A stretch of 13,615 bases of DNA from an uncultured Opitutia bacterium. GTDB taxonomy: Bacteria; Verrucomicrobiota; Verrucomicrobiia; Opitutales; Opitutaceae. This document shows, piece after piece, positions 6,694 to 13,549 of the stretch. The stretch lies in contig CALFZM010000071.1 in the NCBI GenBank assembly GCA_937952235.1, positions 1-13,615 of the forward strand, read 5' to 3'. The position numbers and the translations under genes are program-made. How positions within the stretch are numbered: position 1 is the stretch's first letter; every line of letters starts with the position of its first letter. The notes under the pieces were generated by a model. That model searched no databases. It was not told the origin of the DNA and saw only the letters and a list, made by a program, of their open reading frames with translations.

Positions 6694-8175
6694 TCACCCA
6701 GCCAGGGCGGCGTCGATCTGGCGGCACGAGAGCTTCAGGATCTGGAGCCGGGCAAAGCGCTTGTTGTTCGCCGGCACGAGATGCCAGGGTGCGTGCGGTT
6801 TGTGCGTGAGCGCGAGCATGTCCCCGACGGCCGTCTCGTAGGCGTCCCATTTGCGGCGGTTGCGCCAGTCCTCCGGGTTGATCTTGTGCTGCTTGTACGA
6901 CGTCTCCTCGCGGTGGCGGAAACGGCGGAGCTGCTCGTCCTTCGAGAGGTGCAGCCAGAACTTGAGCACGATGATGCCGTGCTCGGTGAGCTGGGCTTCG
7001 AAGTCGTTCAACTCCGTGTAGGCGCGCCGCCACTCCGGCTCGCGGCAGAAGCCCTCGATGCGCTCGACCAGCACGCGCCCGTACCAGGAGCGGTCGTAGA
7101 TCGTCACGCGACCCGCGCGCGGCACGTGGCGCCAGAAGCGCCACAGGTAGTGGTGGGCCTTTTCCTCGTCCGTGGGCCGCGCGACGGGGATCACGCGATA
7201 GTCGCGCGCGTCGATCGCGCTGGTGAGGCGGCGGATGGCGCCGCCCTTGCCGGCGGCGTCCCAGCCTTCGAACACCCACACGATCGAATGACCCGCCTCG
7301 GCCGCGCGGCGCACCGCCCGGTTCAGCCGGCCGAGCCATTTGTCGCGCTTCAGCTCGTACTCGGCCTCCGGGATGTGCTGGTCGAGCCGCAGCCGTCGCA
7401 GCCGTTGCACGCCGATGGGGCGGAGCGGGACGAGGCGCCGCGGGCGCGTCGGCTGCGGCGGGCGGCCATGGGTGGGCAGGTGGTCGTGGAAGCGGGCCAG
7501 CAGGACGTCGGCGACCGCGACGTTGCGCGCGCGGGGATCCGCGGCATCGACGATGTGCCAGGGCGCCTCCGGCAGGTCGGTGGCGCGGCGGACCTGGTCG
7601 GCGAGCCGTGCACGATGCTCGTAGTTGCGGTGATGCCGCCAGTCGTCGGGGGACACGCGCCAGGCCGTGTCGGGATTCTCCTCGAGCGCTTGCAGCCGCT
7701 CCCGCTGCTCCTCGCGCGTCAGGCGCAGCCACACCTTCACGATCAGCGCGCCGTCGGCCGCGAGCAGCCCTTCGAAGTGCGCGAGATGGCGCAGGGTCTC
7801 GCGCAGGTGCGCGAGTTCCCGCGGACGTCGCGGATCGGAGGCGAGCACGTCCGCATGCCAGCCGCCCGCGTACACCGCCATCCGGCCGCGCGGCGGGAGC
7901 GAGCGCCAGTAGCGCCACATCGGCGGCCGCTCGCGTTCCTCGTCCGTCATGTCGTGAAACGCCAGCGTCTCCACGCCGCGCGGGTCGAGCCAGCCATTGA
8001 GGACGTTGACCACATCGCCCTTCCCCGAGGCGTCGTCGCCGGCGATCACCAGCAGCACCGGGAACGGCGCGGCCTGCAGCGCGAGTTGCAGCCGGATCAG
8101 CGCCTCGCGGAGCGCGGGCACGCGGGCCTCGTACTCCCGCTTTGCCATCCGCTCCGGTGCCTTCGCCTTTGCCAT
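6694..8175 (-). CDS. pap: Polyphosphate:AMP phosphotransferase (two-domain PPK2 family)
   Basis: A 493-residue protein with two tandem PPK2 kinase domains, the size and layout of polyphosphate:AMP phosphotransferases, which make ADP from AMP using polyphosphate. The C-terminal domain carries the canonical set: Walker A EGWDAAGKGG (303-312, Lys310) and the IYDRSWYGRVL segment (359-369, Asp361). The N-terminal domain keeps Walker A GDDASGKG (46-53), but its second motif reads VYAGGWHADVL (101-111), so the acidic DRS residues are gone. In the family this half is usually considered structural. The protein is cytosolic. The first Met (8175) has no good ribosome-binding site; Met10 (8148) has GGAG 3 nt before it and is a plausible alternative start. 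The gene converges on the kinase (22 bp apart) and is divergent from an EamA carrier. PPK2-type polyphosphate kinase is the only near alternative; the duplicated domain argues for PAP. Confidence 0.93.
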   Translation of the reverse strand: MAKAKAPERMAKREYEARVPALREALIRLQLALQAAPFPVLLVIAGDDASGKGDVVNVLNGWLDPRGVETLAFHDMTDEERERPPMWRYWRSLPPRGRMAVYAGGWHADVLASDPRRPRELAHLRETLRHLAHFEGLLAADGALIVKVWLRLTREEQRERLQALEENPDTAWRVSPDDWRHHRNYEHRARLADQVRRATDLPEAPWHIVDAADPRARNVAVADVLLARFHDHLPTHGRPPQPTRPRRLVPLRPIGVQRLRRLRLDQHIPEAEYELKRDKWLGRLNRAVRRAAEAGHSIVWVFEGWDAAGKGGAIRRLTSAIDARDYRVIPVARPTDEEKAHHYLWRFWRHVPRAGRVTIYDRSWYGRVLVERIEGFCREPEWRRAYTELNDFEAQLTEHGIIVLKFWLHLSKDEQLRRFRHREETSYKQHKINPEDWRNRRKWDAYETAVGDMLALTHKPHAPWHLVPANNKRFARLQILKLSCRQIDAALAG

Positions 8176-8210
8176 GCCCGGAAACTTGCGGACGGGCGCG
8201 GAGCTGTCCA

Positions 8211-8234
8211 GCCGCCGGCAATTGCCTTGGCGGC
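8211..8234. promoter_or_regulatory. Dyad in the divergent promoter region between pap and the EamA gene
   Basis: GCCGCC (8211-8216), the palindrome GGCAATTGCC (8217-8226), TT, then GGCGGC (8229-8234): an 11-bp inverted repeat with one 2-nt bulge. Its centre lies ~47 bp from each of the two divergent start codons (8175 and 8268). An operator or a structured leader is possible; no regulator is identified. Confidence 0.4.
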
Positions 8235-8267
8235 GTCATTCCCTCCGCGCAGCGTGCCGGGCTGTCG

Positions 8268-9245
8268 ATGCCCGCGTCTCCTCCCGCCGCCCACGCCCGC
8301 GCCGTGCTGATGCTGCTCGTCGCGAATTTTTTCTGGGGGCTGAGCTTTCCCCTCATCAAGTCCATCGTGCTGCTGCAGGAGAAACTCGTCCCGGGCTCCG
8401 CTGGCACGTGGTTTTCGAGCCTGTATGCGGTGGCGCCGCGCTTCGTGCTCGCGACGGGGTTGTTGCTCGTGCTGCGTCCGCGCGTCCTCTGGCAGGCGAC
8501 GCCCGCGGAGTGGCGCCAGGGGGTGACGCTGGGACTCTTCTCCGCGGCAGGCATGCTGCTGCAGAACGACGGCCTGCAGTATACCGCGGCGAGCACCTCG
8601 GCTTTCCTCACCCAGTTCTACGCGATCCTGATCCCCGTGTGGGTCGCGGTACGGGCGCGGCGCGACCCGGGCGCGCGCGTCTGGGTCTGCTGCGCGCTGG
8701 TGCTGGCCGGTGTCGCGCTGCTCGGGCGGTTCGACTGGACCGAGCTGCGCCTTGGGCGCGGCGAGGCGGAGACGCTGCTCGCCTCGCTGTTCTTCATGGG
8801 GCAGATCCTGACGCTCGAGCGCACGGAGTACGCCGGCAACCGCGCGCTGCCGATCACGTGCGTCATGTTCCTCGTGCAGGCCCTCGTGCTGGGCACGGCG
8901 GCGGTGGCATCCGCACCGACGACGACGGCGCTGGCGGCGCCCTGGCTTTCCCCTTCCTGGCTGGCCTTCACGGCTGCGCTCACGCTGCTCTGCACGTACG
9001 GCGCCTACATGCTGATGAACGCCTGGCAGCCGAAGATCACCGCGACCGAGGCGGGGCTCATCTATTGCGTCGAGCCGGTGTTCGGGACGCTCATGGCGCT
9101 CTTTCTCCCCGCCCTTTTCTCGCGATGGGCGGGCATCGAATACGCCAATGAGTCCGCCACCTGGACGCTGCTCCTCGGCGGCGGATTGATCACGGCGGCG
9201 AACGTGCTGCTGCAGTTGCGGCCCCCGGCGAAAAGTTCCGGGTGA
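8268..9245 (+). CDS. EamA-family (DMT superfamily) transporter
   Basis: A 325-residue polytopic membrane protein with about ten hydrophobic helices in two EamA repeats. The first repeat runs from VLMLLVANFFWGLSFPLIK (near the N-terminus) and includes AGMLLQNDGLQYTAASTSAF and the ILIPVWVAV helix. The second holds TYGAYMLMNAWQP, EAGLIYCVEPVFGTLMALFL and a final LLLGGGLITAANVLLQL helix. Proteins of this family carry metabolites or drugs, often in efflux, but the substrate cannot be predicted. The ATG at 8268 was chosen because it gives the normal short cytoplasmic N-terminus. The frame stays open to an ATG at 8142, but that would add a Pro/Cys/Gly-rich, non-family extension overlapping pap. The Shine-Dalgarno is weak. 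Confidence 0.9.
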   Translation: MPASPPAAHARAVLMLLVANFFWGLSFPLIKSIVLLQEKLVPGSAGTWFSSLYAVAPRFVLATGLLLVLRPRVLWQATPAEWRQGVTLGLFSAAGMLLQNDGLQYTAASTSAFLTQFYAILIPVWVAVRARRDPGARVWVCCALVLAGVALLGRFDWTELRLGRGEAETLLASLFFMGQILTLERTEYAGNRALPITCVMFLVQALVLGTAAVASAPTTTALAAPWLSPSWLAFTAALTLLCTYGAYMLMNAWQPKITATEAGLIYCVEPVFGTLMALFLPALFSRWAGIEYANESATWTLLLGGGLITAANVLLQLRPPAKSSG

Positions 9246-9256
9246 CCGTCGCCGGG
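9224..9256. terminator. Possible hairpin between convergent EamA genes (no T-tract)
   Basis: CCCGGCGA (9224-9231) pairs with TCGCCGGG (9249-9256) over a 17-nt loop, spanning the stop codon of the plus-strand EamA gene and the 30-bp gap to the convergent one. Neither strand has a T-run, so it would be at best a Rho-dependent or weak bidirectional terminator. Confidence 0.3.
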
Positions 9257-9275
9257 AGGAGCGCCGGCGGCGGGC

Positions 9276-10121
9276 CTACGCTGCCCGCGCGCGGATCGAG
9301 ATCACCGCGCGGGCCGTGACGGCGCCCAGCACGATCGCGCCGCCGGCCAGCGCCCACGGCGAGGGACGCTCGCCGAGGAAGACCAGCACCCAGACCGGAT
9401 TGAGCACCGGCTCGATCACCGGGATGATGACGGCCTCGAGCGCCGTGACGTGCCGGATCGCCCGCGCGTAGAGCCAGTACGAAACCCCCAGTTGGACGAT
9501 GCCGAGGGCGAGCAGGGCGACCCAGCCGGTGGGGGGCAGCGGCGGGGCCTGGACGATCGACGGCAGCCCGACCGCGAAGGCGAGCAGGTTGCCGAGGATG
9601 ATCGACTCGACCGGCGAACCTTCCTTCTGCTGGCGGAGCGCCATCGCGGTGCCGGCGAAACACACGCCGCTGAACACGGCCAGCAGGTCGCCGTCGAGGT
9701 GCCCGAGGGTGAGGCTGTCGCCGAAGAAGAGCGCCATGCCCGCGAGCGCCACGGCGATCGTGATCCAGTCCGCCCGGCTCGCGCGTTCTCCGAGCAGCCA
9801 GGTGCCGAACAGCGCCACCCAGATCGGCGCGGTGTATTGCAGCAGGATCGCGTTGGCCGCGCTGGTGCGCGTCGTCGCCACGCAGAACGAGATCGTGCAC
9901 CCGGCGTAGCCGAGGGCGCCGAGCAGTTGCGCGCGCGAGAGGTGAAAGTTCAACCGCCCGTTCGTCGCCATCAGGAACAGCGCGGCGACCAGGCCCCGCC
10001 CTCCCGCCACGGCGAGCCCGGGCCAGGAAGTGGCGATGTACTTGATCAGCACTCCGGCCAGGCTCCAGCAAAGGGCGGCGCCGACGAGCTGGAGCACGGA
10101 ACGGGTGTGGGCTGGGTTCAC
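9276..10121 (-). CDS. EamA-family (DMT superfamily) transporter
   Basis: A 281-residue inner-membrane protein with ten predicted helices in two EamA repeats: LVGAALCWSLAGVLIKYIA at the start, NAILLQYTAPIWVALFGTWLLGER closing repeat one, and ALEAVIIPVIEPVLNPVWVL with FLGERPS in repeat two. The APIW...LGER and EPVLNPVW...LGER pair is the classic signature of RhaT/YdcZ-like metabolite exporters. It is clearly a different subgroup from the convergent EamA gene at 8268, so they are not a recent duplication. It starts with ATG (10119-10121), 99 bp after the helicase stop on the same strand, and could be read through from it. The substrate is unknown. Confidence 0.9.
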   Translation of the reverse strand: MNPAHTRSVLQLVGAALCWSLAGVLIKYIATSWPGLAVAGGRGLVAALFLMATNGRLNFHLSRAQLLGALGYAGCTISFCVATTRTSAANAILLQYTAPIWVALFGTWLLGERASRADWITIAVALAGMALFFGDSLTLGHLDGDLLAVFSGVCFAGTAMALRQQKEGSPVESIILGNLLAFAVGLPSIVQAPPLPPTGWVALLALGIVQLGVSYWLYARAIRHVTALEAVIIPVIEPVLNPVWVLVFLGERPSPWALAGGAIVLGAVTARAVISIRARAA

Positions 10122-10220
10122 GCGGGGGAAGGTCGGGCGAGCGTGGCCCAGGCGGCCGGGGGACGGAAAGGCGATTCGCGGCGCCGCCGCCGCGCACGGC
10201 CGTCGGCGGTCTTTTCCCGC

Positions 10221-12368
10221 TCAGCGGGACAGGCGCGGCGCAAGCTCCGCGCCGGCTGCATCCGGACGCCGGCCAGGGGGAGCCGGCGCCGGATTGCGCA
10301 GCACGCGGTGATTCACCGGCCGGCGTTGGTCCGCGGTGAGCGGCGGCAGGTCGGGCAGGGTGCCCGCGGTGGCATCGCGGAGCCAGTAGCGGGCCAGGGC
10401 GCGAAAATCGTCCCAACGCTGGGCAATGAAATGGTCCCGGCCGGTCATCGGGGCGCCGTCGCCGACGAGCGGGCCGGACTGGGCGACCTGGCGCAGCAGG
10501 CTCCGCCATTCGGTCAGGAGCCGGTCGACATCACCGCGGCCCGCGGTCTCGACCTCGTCCAGGACCTCGCGCGTCCGCGCGCCCTCGGCGACGAGCGCCC
10601 GCACCGACTCGGCGGCGCCGGAGCCGTACTGCGCGGGCACGCCGTCGAGCAGCCAGCCTTCGATGGTAAGGCGGCGGTAGGCCCGGGTGCAGGCATCGGC
10701 GAGCCGGCCGATCCAGCGTGGGTTGGTGCCGGCGAAGCGGTCGCCGGCGAAGAGGTTGGCGGCATCGAAGACCAGGTCGTCGAGCGCGTAGCGCCGGTCC
10801 TCGAGCGCGGCCGCCAGGGCGAGGCCCTCCGGGCCGAGGAAGCACGACACGATTTCGCCCCGGACGGTGAGTCGCAGGCTGCGGTCGAGCACGCCCGTGC
10901 GCTGCCACTGCCAGAGCAGCGTGGGCGAGGGGGAAAGGGCGAGGCAGGCCGGGCGTTGCGGGCAAGTGGGGCAGTGCGGACCCGGATTGCGTTCGCGCCG
11001 CACGAGGCGCGCGCGACCGGTGTCCGTTTTCTCCCCGCAGGGCGGCTCGGGGGCGTCGGTGCGCCCCGTATGTTCCACCCCGAGCGGAATGCGTTCGTCG
11101 GCGAAGAAGCGGCCGGCTTCGGTCAGGGCCAGCTCCGCAGCGTCGCGGCCGGCCTGCAACTGCCGCAGGAAGAGCGCCCAGGGCAGGGGATTCGCGCGTT
11201 TCAGCCGCAGCGGTTCGGCCCGGCGCAGCCTGGGCGTGCTGCTGCTGACGAGCACGTAGCCCCGGTCGTCGAGGCCGCGGCGACCGGCCCGGCCGACCAT
11301 TTGCAGCAGGTCGTGGGGCGGTATCTCGCGTTCGAGGTGATCGTGGCGAAATCCGCCGGCGGTGATCAGCACGGAGCGGAGGGAAAAATTGATGCCGGCA
11401 CTGAGGCCGAGGGTGGCGACCACCGCCCGCAACTGCCCGGCCTTCGCCAGCGGTTCGATCACGCCGGCCCGCTGGGCGTAGCTGAGCCCGCTGTGGTGGT
11501 ACGCGACGCGGCGCGAAAGCAGTTTCGAAAGCTGCGGCCCGCACAGTTGCTCCTGCTCCGGCGTGAGCGAGAGCACGTCGGCCAGGGGCAGCTCGCGGGC
11601 GAACTGCCGGGCGAGGCGTTCGGCGTCGGCGCGGTGCGGGGCGAAGACGAGCACGGGCCCCAGTCCTTCGCGCAGGGCGCCGGCAACCCGCCTCGACCAG
11701 AACCCCTCGACGCAGCGCGGCAGCCCGTGAATGAGATCGTCGGCCTCCACCTCCTCCAGCGGTACCGGCCGCTCGCGATGCTGCACGACATCCGCCGCGC
11801 GGCCCAGCCGCCGCAGCCATCCCGCCACGTCGCCCGGGTTGGCCACCGCCCCGGAAAGCAGGAGGAGCTGCAGCTCGCGCGGCGCCGCCAGCAGCACGCC
11901 TTCGTAGTGATTGCCGCGATGCGCGTCCGCCAGCCAGTGGTATTCGTCGACCACCAGCAGTTGAAACCCGGAGCCCCGGCCGTCCCGGCCCGGTCGCCCG
12001 GATCCGCCGGCGGCCGCGGAAACGACGAGCCCCTGCACGGCCTCCAGCGTCGCCACGACGACGGGGGCCTCGGGCCGGACGCAGAGGTCGCCGGTCATGA
12101 TCCCGACCTGCCAGTCGCGGGCCCGCCACTCCGCGAATTTGTCGTTGGCCAGCGCCCGGGTTGGCACGGTGAAGAGCGCCCGGCGGGTGAAATTGGTCTG
12201 TTCGGCCCAGCGTTCGAAAACGTAGGTCTTCCCCGCACCGGTGGGAGCATCGACCACCACGTCGCGGCCCTCCCGCAGCGCCGCCAACGCCTGCGCCTGC
12301 CACCGGTCAGGGAGCATGAGCTTCTGCAGGCCAGCGAAGGCATCGGAGAGCACGGCGGCAGCGTGCAA
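10221..12368 (-). CDS. Ski2-like SF2 (DExH-box) helicase with cysteine cluster
   Basis: A 715-residue helicase. RecA domain 1 has motif I APTGAGKT (41-48, Lys47), motif II DEYH (141-144) and a motif III variant LSGA (171-174). RecA domain 2 has AYHHSGL (289-295), motif V TLGLSAGINF (319-328) and motif VI QMVGRAGRRG (356-365). HHSG plus QMVGRAGR points to the Ski2/Mtr4/Hel308 branch, which unwinds RNA or DNA 3' to 5'. Beyond the core, Cys444, Cys466, Cys469 and Cys475 (CPTCPQRPAC) could bind zinc or an iron-sulphur cluster. The C-terminal ~200 residues are helical, and the last 30 are Pro/Arg-rich. The start is uncertain: the longest reading begins at TTG (12366-12368) with GGGAG very close upstream; GTG codon 6 and ATG codon 18 are alternatives, and the core begins by residue 20. 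Physiological substrate unknown. Confidence 0.88.
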   Translation of the reverse strand: MHAAAVLSDAFAGLQKLMLPDRWQAQALAALREGRDVVVDAPTGAGKTYVFERWAEQTNFTRRALFTVPTRALANDKFAEWRARDWQVGIMTGDLCVRPEAPVVVATLEAVQGLVVSAAAGGSGRPGRDGRGSGFQLLVVDEYHWLADAHRGNHYEGVLLAAPRELQLLLLSGAVANPGDVAGWLRRLGRAADVVQHRERPVPLEEVEADDLIHGLPRCVEGFWSRRVAGALREGLGPVLVFAPHRADAERLARQFARELPLADVLSLTPEQEQLCGPQLSKLLSRRVAYHHSGLSYAQRAGVIEPLAKAGQLRAVVATLGLSAGINFSLRSVLITAGGFRHDHLEREIPPHDLLQMVGRAGRRGLDDRGYVLVSSSTPRLRRAEPLRLKRANPLPWALFLRQLQAGRDAAELALTEAGRFFADERIPLGVEHTGRTDAPEPPCGEKTDTGRARLVRRERNPGPHCPTCPQRPACLALSPSPTLLWQWQRTGVLDRSLRLTVRGEIVSCFLGPEGLALAAALEDRRYALDDLVFDAANLFAGDRFAGTNPRWIGRLADACTRAYRRLTIEGWLLDGVPAQYGSGAAESVRALVAEGARTREVLDEVETAGRGDVDRLLTEWRSLLRQVAQSGPLVGDGAPMTGRDHFIAQRWDDFRALARYWLRDATAGTLPDLPPLTADQRRPVNHRVLRNPAPAPPGRRPDAAGAELAPRLSR

Positions 12369-12427
12369 GGCTCCCGGGTGGGGTCAAATCGCGCGATGCG
12401 TTGCGCCGCTTGGAGCGGAATCATTCG

Positions 12428-12451
12428 GCCCGGGGACCGCCCGCCCCGGGC
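12428..12451. repeat. GC-rich hairpin upstream of the helicase
   Basis: GCCCGGGG (12428-12435) and CCCCGGGC (12444-12451) form a perfect 8-bp stem with an 8-nt loop. On the plus strand it is followed by TCTTTA, only a weak terminator-like tail. It lies ~60 bp before the helicase start and would fall in its 5' leader on the minus strand. Confidence 0.45.
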
Positions 12452-12498
12452 TCTTTACGATGAGACCGTTCCCCGGAAAGGGCCGCGGGGGCACAAAA

Positions 12499-12680
12499 CT
12501 GTAAACCATCGGCATGTCCGCGTCGGAAAGGCTTACAGATAGGGAATCAACCCTAAGTTCGTTCCTACGTACTTCGTGCAGCGCTCTCGGTTGGCATCGT
12601 TGTCAGACAGACACTTAACGATGCGTGGTTACCGTAATGCCGTCTGGTGGCATCAGCGTTGCTAAATGGGGGGCAGCAAC
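12499..12680 (+). promoter_or_regulatory. Structured leader of the VPDSG-CTERM gene (several inverted repeats)
   Basis: In order: CTGTAA/TTACAG (12499-12504 with 12533-12538) enclosing TCCG/CGGA (12517-12520 with 12524-12527); TAGGG/CCCTA (12540-12544 with 12551-12555); GCATCGTT/AACGATGC (12594-12601 with 12617-12624); ATGCC/GGCAT (12637-12641 with 12649-12653); GTTGCT/AGCAAC (12658-12663 with 12675-12680), whose loop holds the six-G run 12668-12673. CAGAC in one loop (12604-12608) can pair with GTCTG in another (12642-12646). It matches no riboswitch I recognise. The repeats are visible; an RNA regulatory role is inference. Confidence 0.45.
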
Positions 12681-12691
12681 TTTCCCACATC

Positions 12692-13321
12692 ATGAAAAAG
12701 ACCATCATCCTGGCTCTCGCAGCCCTCTTCACCAGTTCCTCGTACGCGCTGACGTGGAACTTCACGACCGAGACGGTCGACACCCCGCCGCTGAAGTTCC
12801 TCTACGGCGCCACCAACAATTCGAACTCGGTCTACACGTCGACCACCGGCGCCAATGGCACGCAGTTCAATCTGCTGGGAGCGGGTTACAACCCGGCGAC
12901 CATGATCGTGACGTCCGCGACGGTCACGTTCTGGTTCGCCGACGACGAGTCGGACGGCGCCGAGAACGTCGACATCTTCGTCAACGGCACCAACATCACC
13001 GGCACCAAGATCTTCAGCAATCTGGAGGTCAACGGCGCCCACCCGGCCCCGAATTATGCCCCGTACTCCGCCAACCTCGGCGATTTTGCCGGGCTGATCG
13101 CCGGCCTCCAGGACGGCATCATGGAGTACCAGGTCCGCCTGCTCAATGGCTCCAACTATGGCAGCAACGGCGGCGACACCTACCTCAAGATCGCCTCGAT
13201 CTCGGCGACGGGCACGTACCGCAACGTGAACAACAACGTTCCGGACGCCGGCAGCTCGATCGCGCTGCTCGGTGGCGCGCTGGCCGCCCTCGGCCTGCTC
13301 CGTCGTCGGTTCCTCCGCTGA
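12692..13321 (+). CDS. Exported protein with VPDSG-type C-terminal sorting signal
   Basis: A 209-residue secreted protein. A Sec signal peptide MKKTIILALAALFTSSSYA (1-19, cleavage after SYA) leads into a ~160-residue body rich in Asn, Thr and Gly, beta-strand-like, with an acidic patch FADDESDGAENVD (82-94) that might bind calcium. The C-terminus has VPDAG (183-187), a hydrophobic segment (188-203) and an Arg cluster RRRFLR (204-209): the tripartite VPDSG-CTERM signal that Verrucomicrobiota use for exosortase-dependent processing and delivery to the cell surface. No exosortase is in the window. The start was placed at the ATG before the signal peptide; the frame is open to a GTG at 12647, but that extension would bury the signal. 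The body resembles no enzyme I can name, so a structural or matrix/surface role is a guess. A strong terminator follows. Confidence 0.9.
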   Translation: MKKTIILALAALFTSSSYALTWNFTTETVDTPPLKFLYGATNNSNSVYTSTTGANGTQFNLLGAGYNPATMIVTSATVTFWFADDESDGAENVDIFVNGTNITGTKIFSNLEVNGAHPAPNYAPYSANLGDFAGLIAGLQDGIMEYQVRLLNGSNYGSNGGDTYLKIASISATGTYRNVNNNVPDAGSSIALLGGALAALGLLRRRFLR

Positions 13322-13324
13322 ATC

Positions 13325-13343
13325 GGAGGCCGGCCTCCCGGCC
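13325..13343 (+). repeat. GC-rich palindrome/hairpin just after the VPDSG-CTERM stop codon
   Basis: GGAGGCCGGCCTCC (13325-13338) is a perfect 14-bp palindrome. Overlapping it, GGCCGG (13328-13333) and CCGGCC (13338-13343) form a 6-bp stem with a 4-nt loop. It lies 24 nt upstream of the terminator stem, so the mRNA would end in two tandem hairpins. Confidence 0.6.
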
Positions 13344-13366
13344 GGTGGCCCGTTCCTTGAGTTTCG

Positions 13367-13407
13367 ACTCCCCAAGCCGATATCTCGGCTTGGGGAGTCT
13401 GTTTTTT
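13367..13407 (+). terminator. Rho-independent terminator of the VPDSG-CTERM gene
   Basis: A perfect 14-bp stem, ACTCCCCAAGCCGA (13367-13380) with TCGGCTTGGGGAGT (13385-13398), a TATC loop, then CTG and six T residues (13402-13407), 45 nt after the stop codon. Confidence 0.97.
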
Positions 13408-13476
13408 ACGCGGACGCCCGTCCCTCGCCTGTCGTCGAAATGTCCGCCCGCCCGTCGCAACCCGATCCCACCCCGT

Positions 13477-13505
13477 CGTTTCCCACCCGGGCGACGTGGG
13501 AAACG
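13477..13505 (+). promoter_or_regulatory. Inverted repeat upstream of the last gene (candidate operator or leader hairpin)
   Basis: CGTTTCCCAC (13477-13486) and GTGGGAAACG (13496-13505) form a perfect 10-bp inverted repeat around a 9-nt centre, ending 44 bp before the final ATG. Nearby are direct repeats CCCGGGCGA (13486-13494, 13514-13522) and GACGTGG (13493-13499, 13507-13513). No T-tract follows, so it is not a terminator. Confidence 0.45.
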
Positions 13506-13549
13506 GGACGTGGCCCGGGCGAACGGAAGCTCCCGACTCCCTGCTCGCC

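Larger units (their letters stand above)
12369..12691. other. 323-bp gene-free region between helicase and VPDSG-CTERM gene
   Basis: No convincing ORF is seen on either strand. The helicase-proximal part (to ~12490) is GC-rich and holds one strong hairpin (12428-12451). From ~12491 the base composition becomes more balanced and inverted repeats are dense. TTGGCA at 12591-12596 resembles a -35 box, but no acceptable -10 lies 16-18 bp away, so I cannot place a promoter for either gene. Confidence 0.6.

Noticed and set aside
8142..8267. N-terminal extension of the plus-strand EamA gene to an upstream ATG
   Set aside because: The extra 42 residues overlap the divergent pap start, are Pro/Cys/Gly-rich and are not family-like; the ATG at 8268 fits the first helix.
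6650..8611. A 653-codon minus-strand frame over the polyphosphate:AMP phosphotransferase
   Set aside because: Same strand but a different frame from the phosphotransferase, low-complexity translation, and it extends into the divergent EamA gene.
10216..10228. CCCGCT/AGCGGG hairpin over the helicase stop codon as a terminator
   Set aside because: In the direction of helicase transcription it is followed by an A-run, not a T-run.
9450..12542. A 1030-codon open frame on the plus strand opposite the EamA and helicase genes
   Set aside because: It runs antisense across two well-supported genes and the gap between them, has low-complexity composition and no recognisable domain.
12491..12691. Known riboswitch (c-di-GMP, preQ1, fluoride or glutamine type) in the VPDSG-CTERM leader
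   Set aside because: None of the conserved sequence blocks of these classes could be matched by eye; only generic hairpins are visible.
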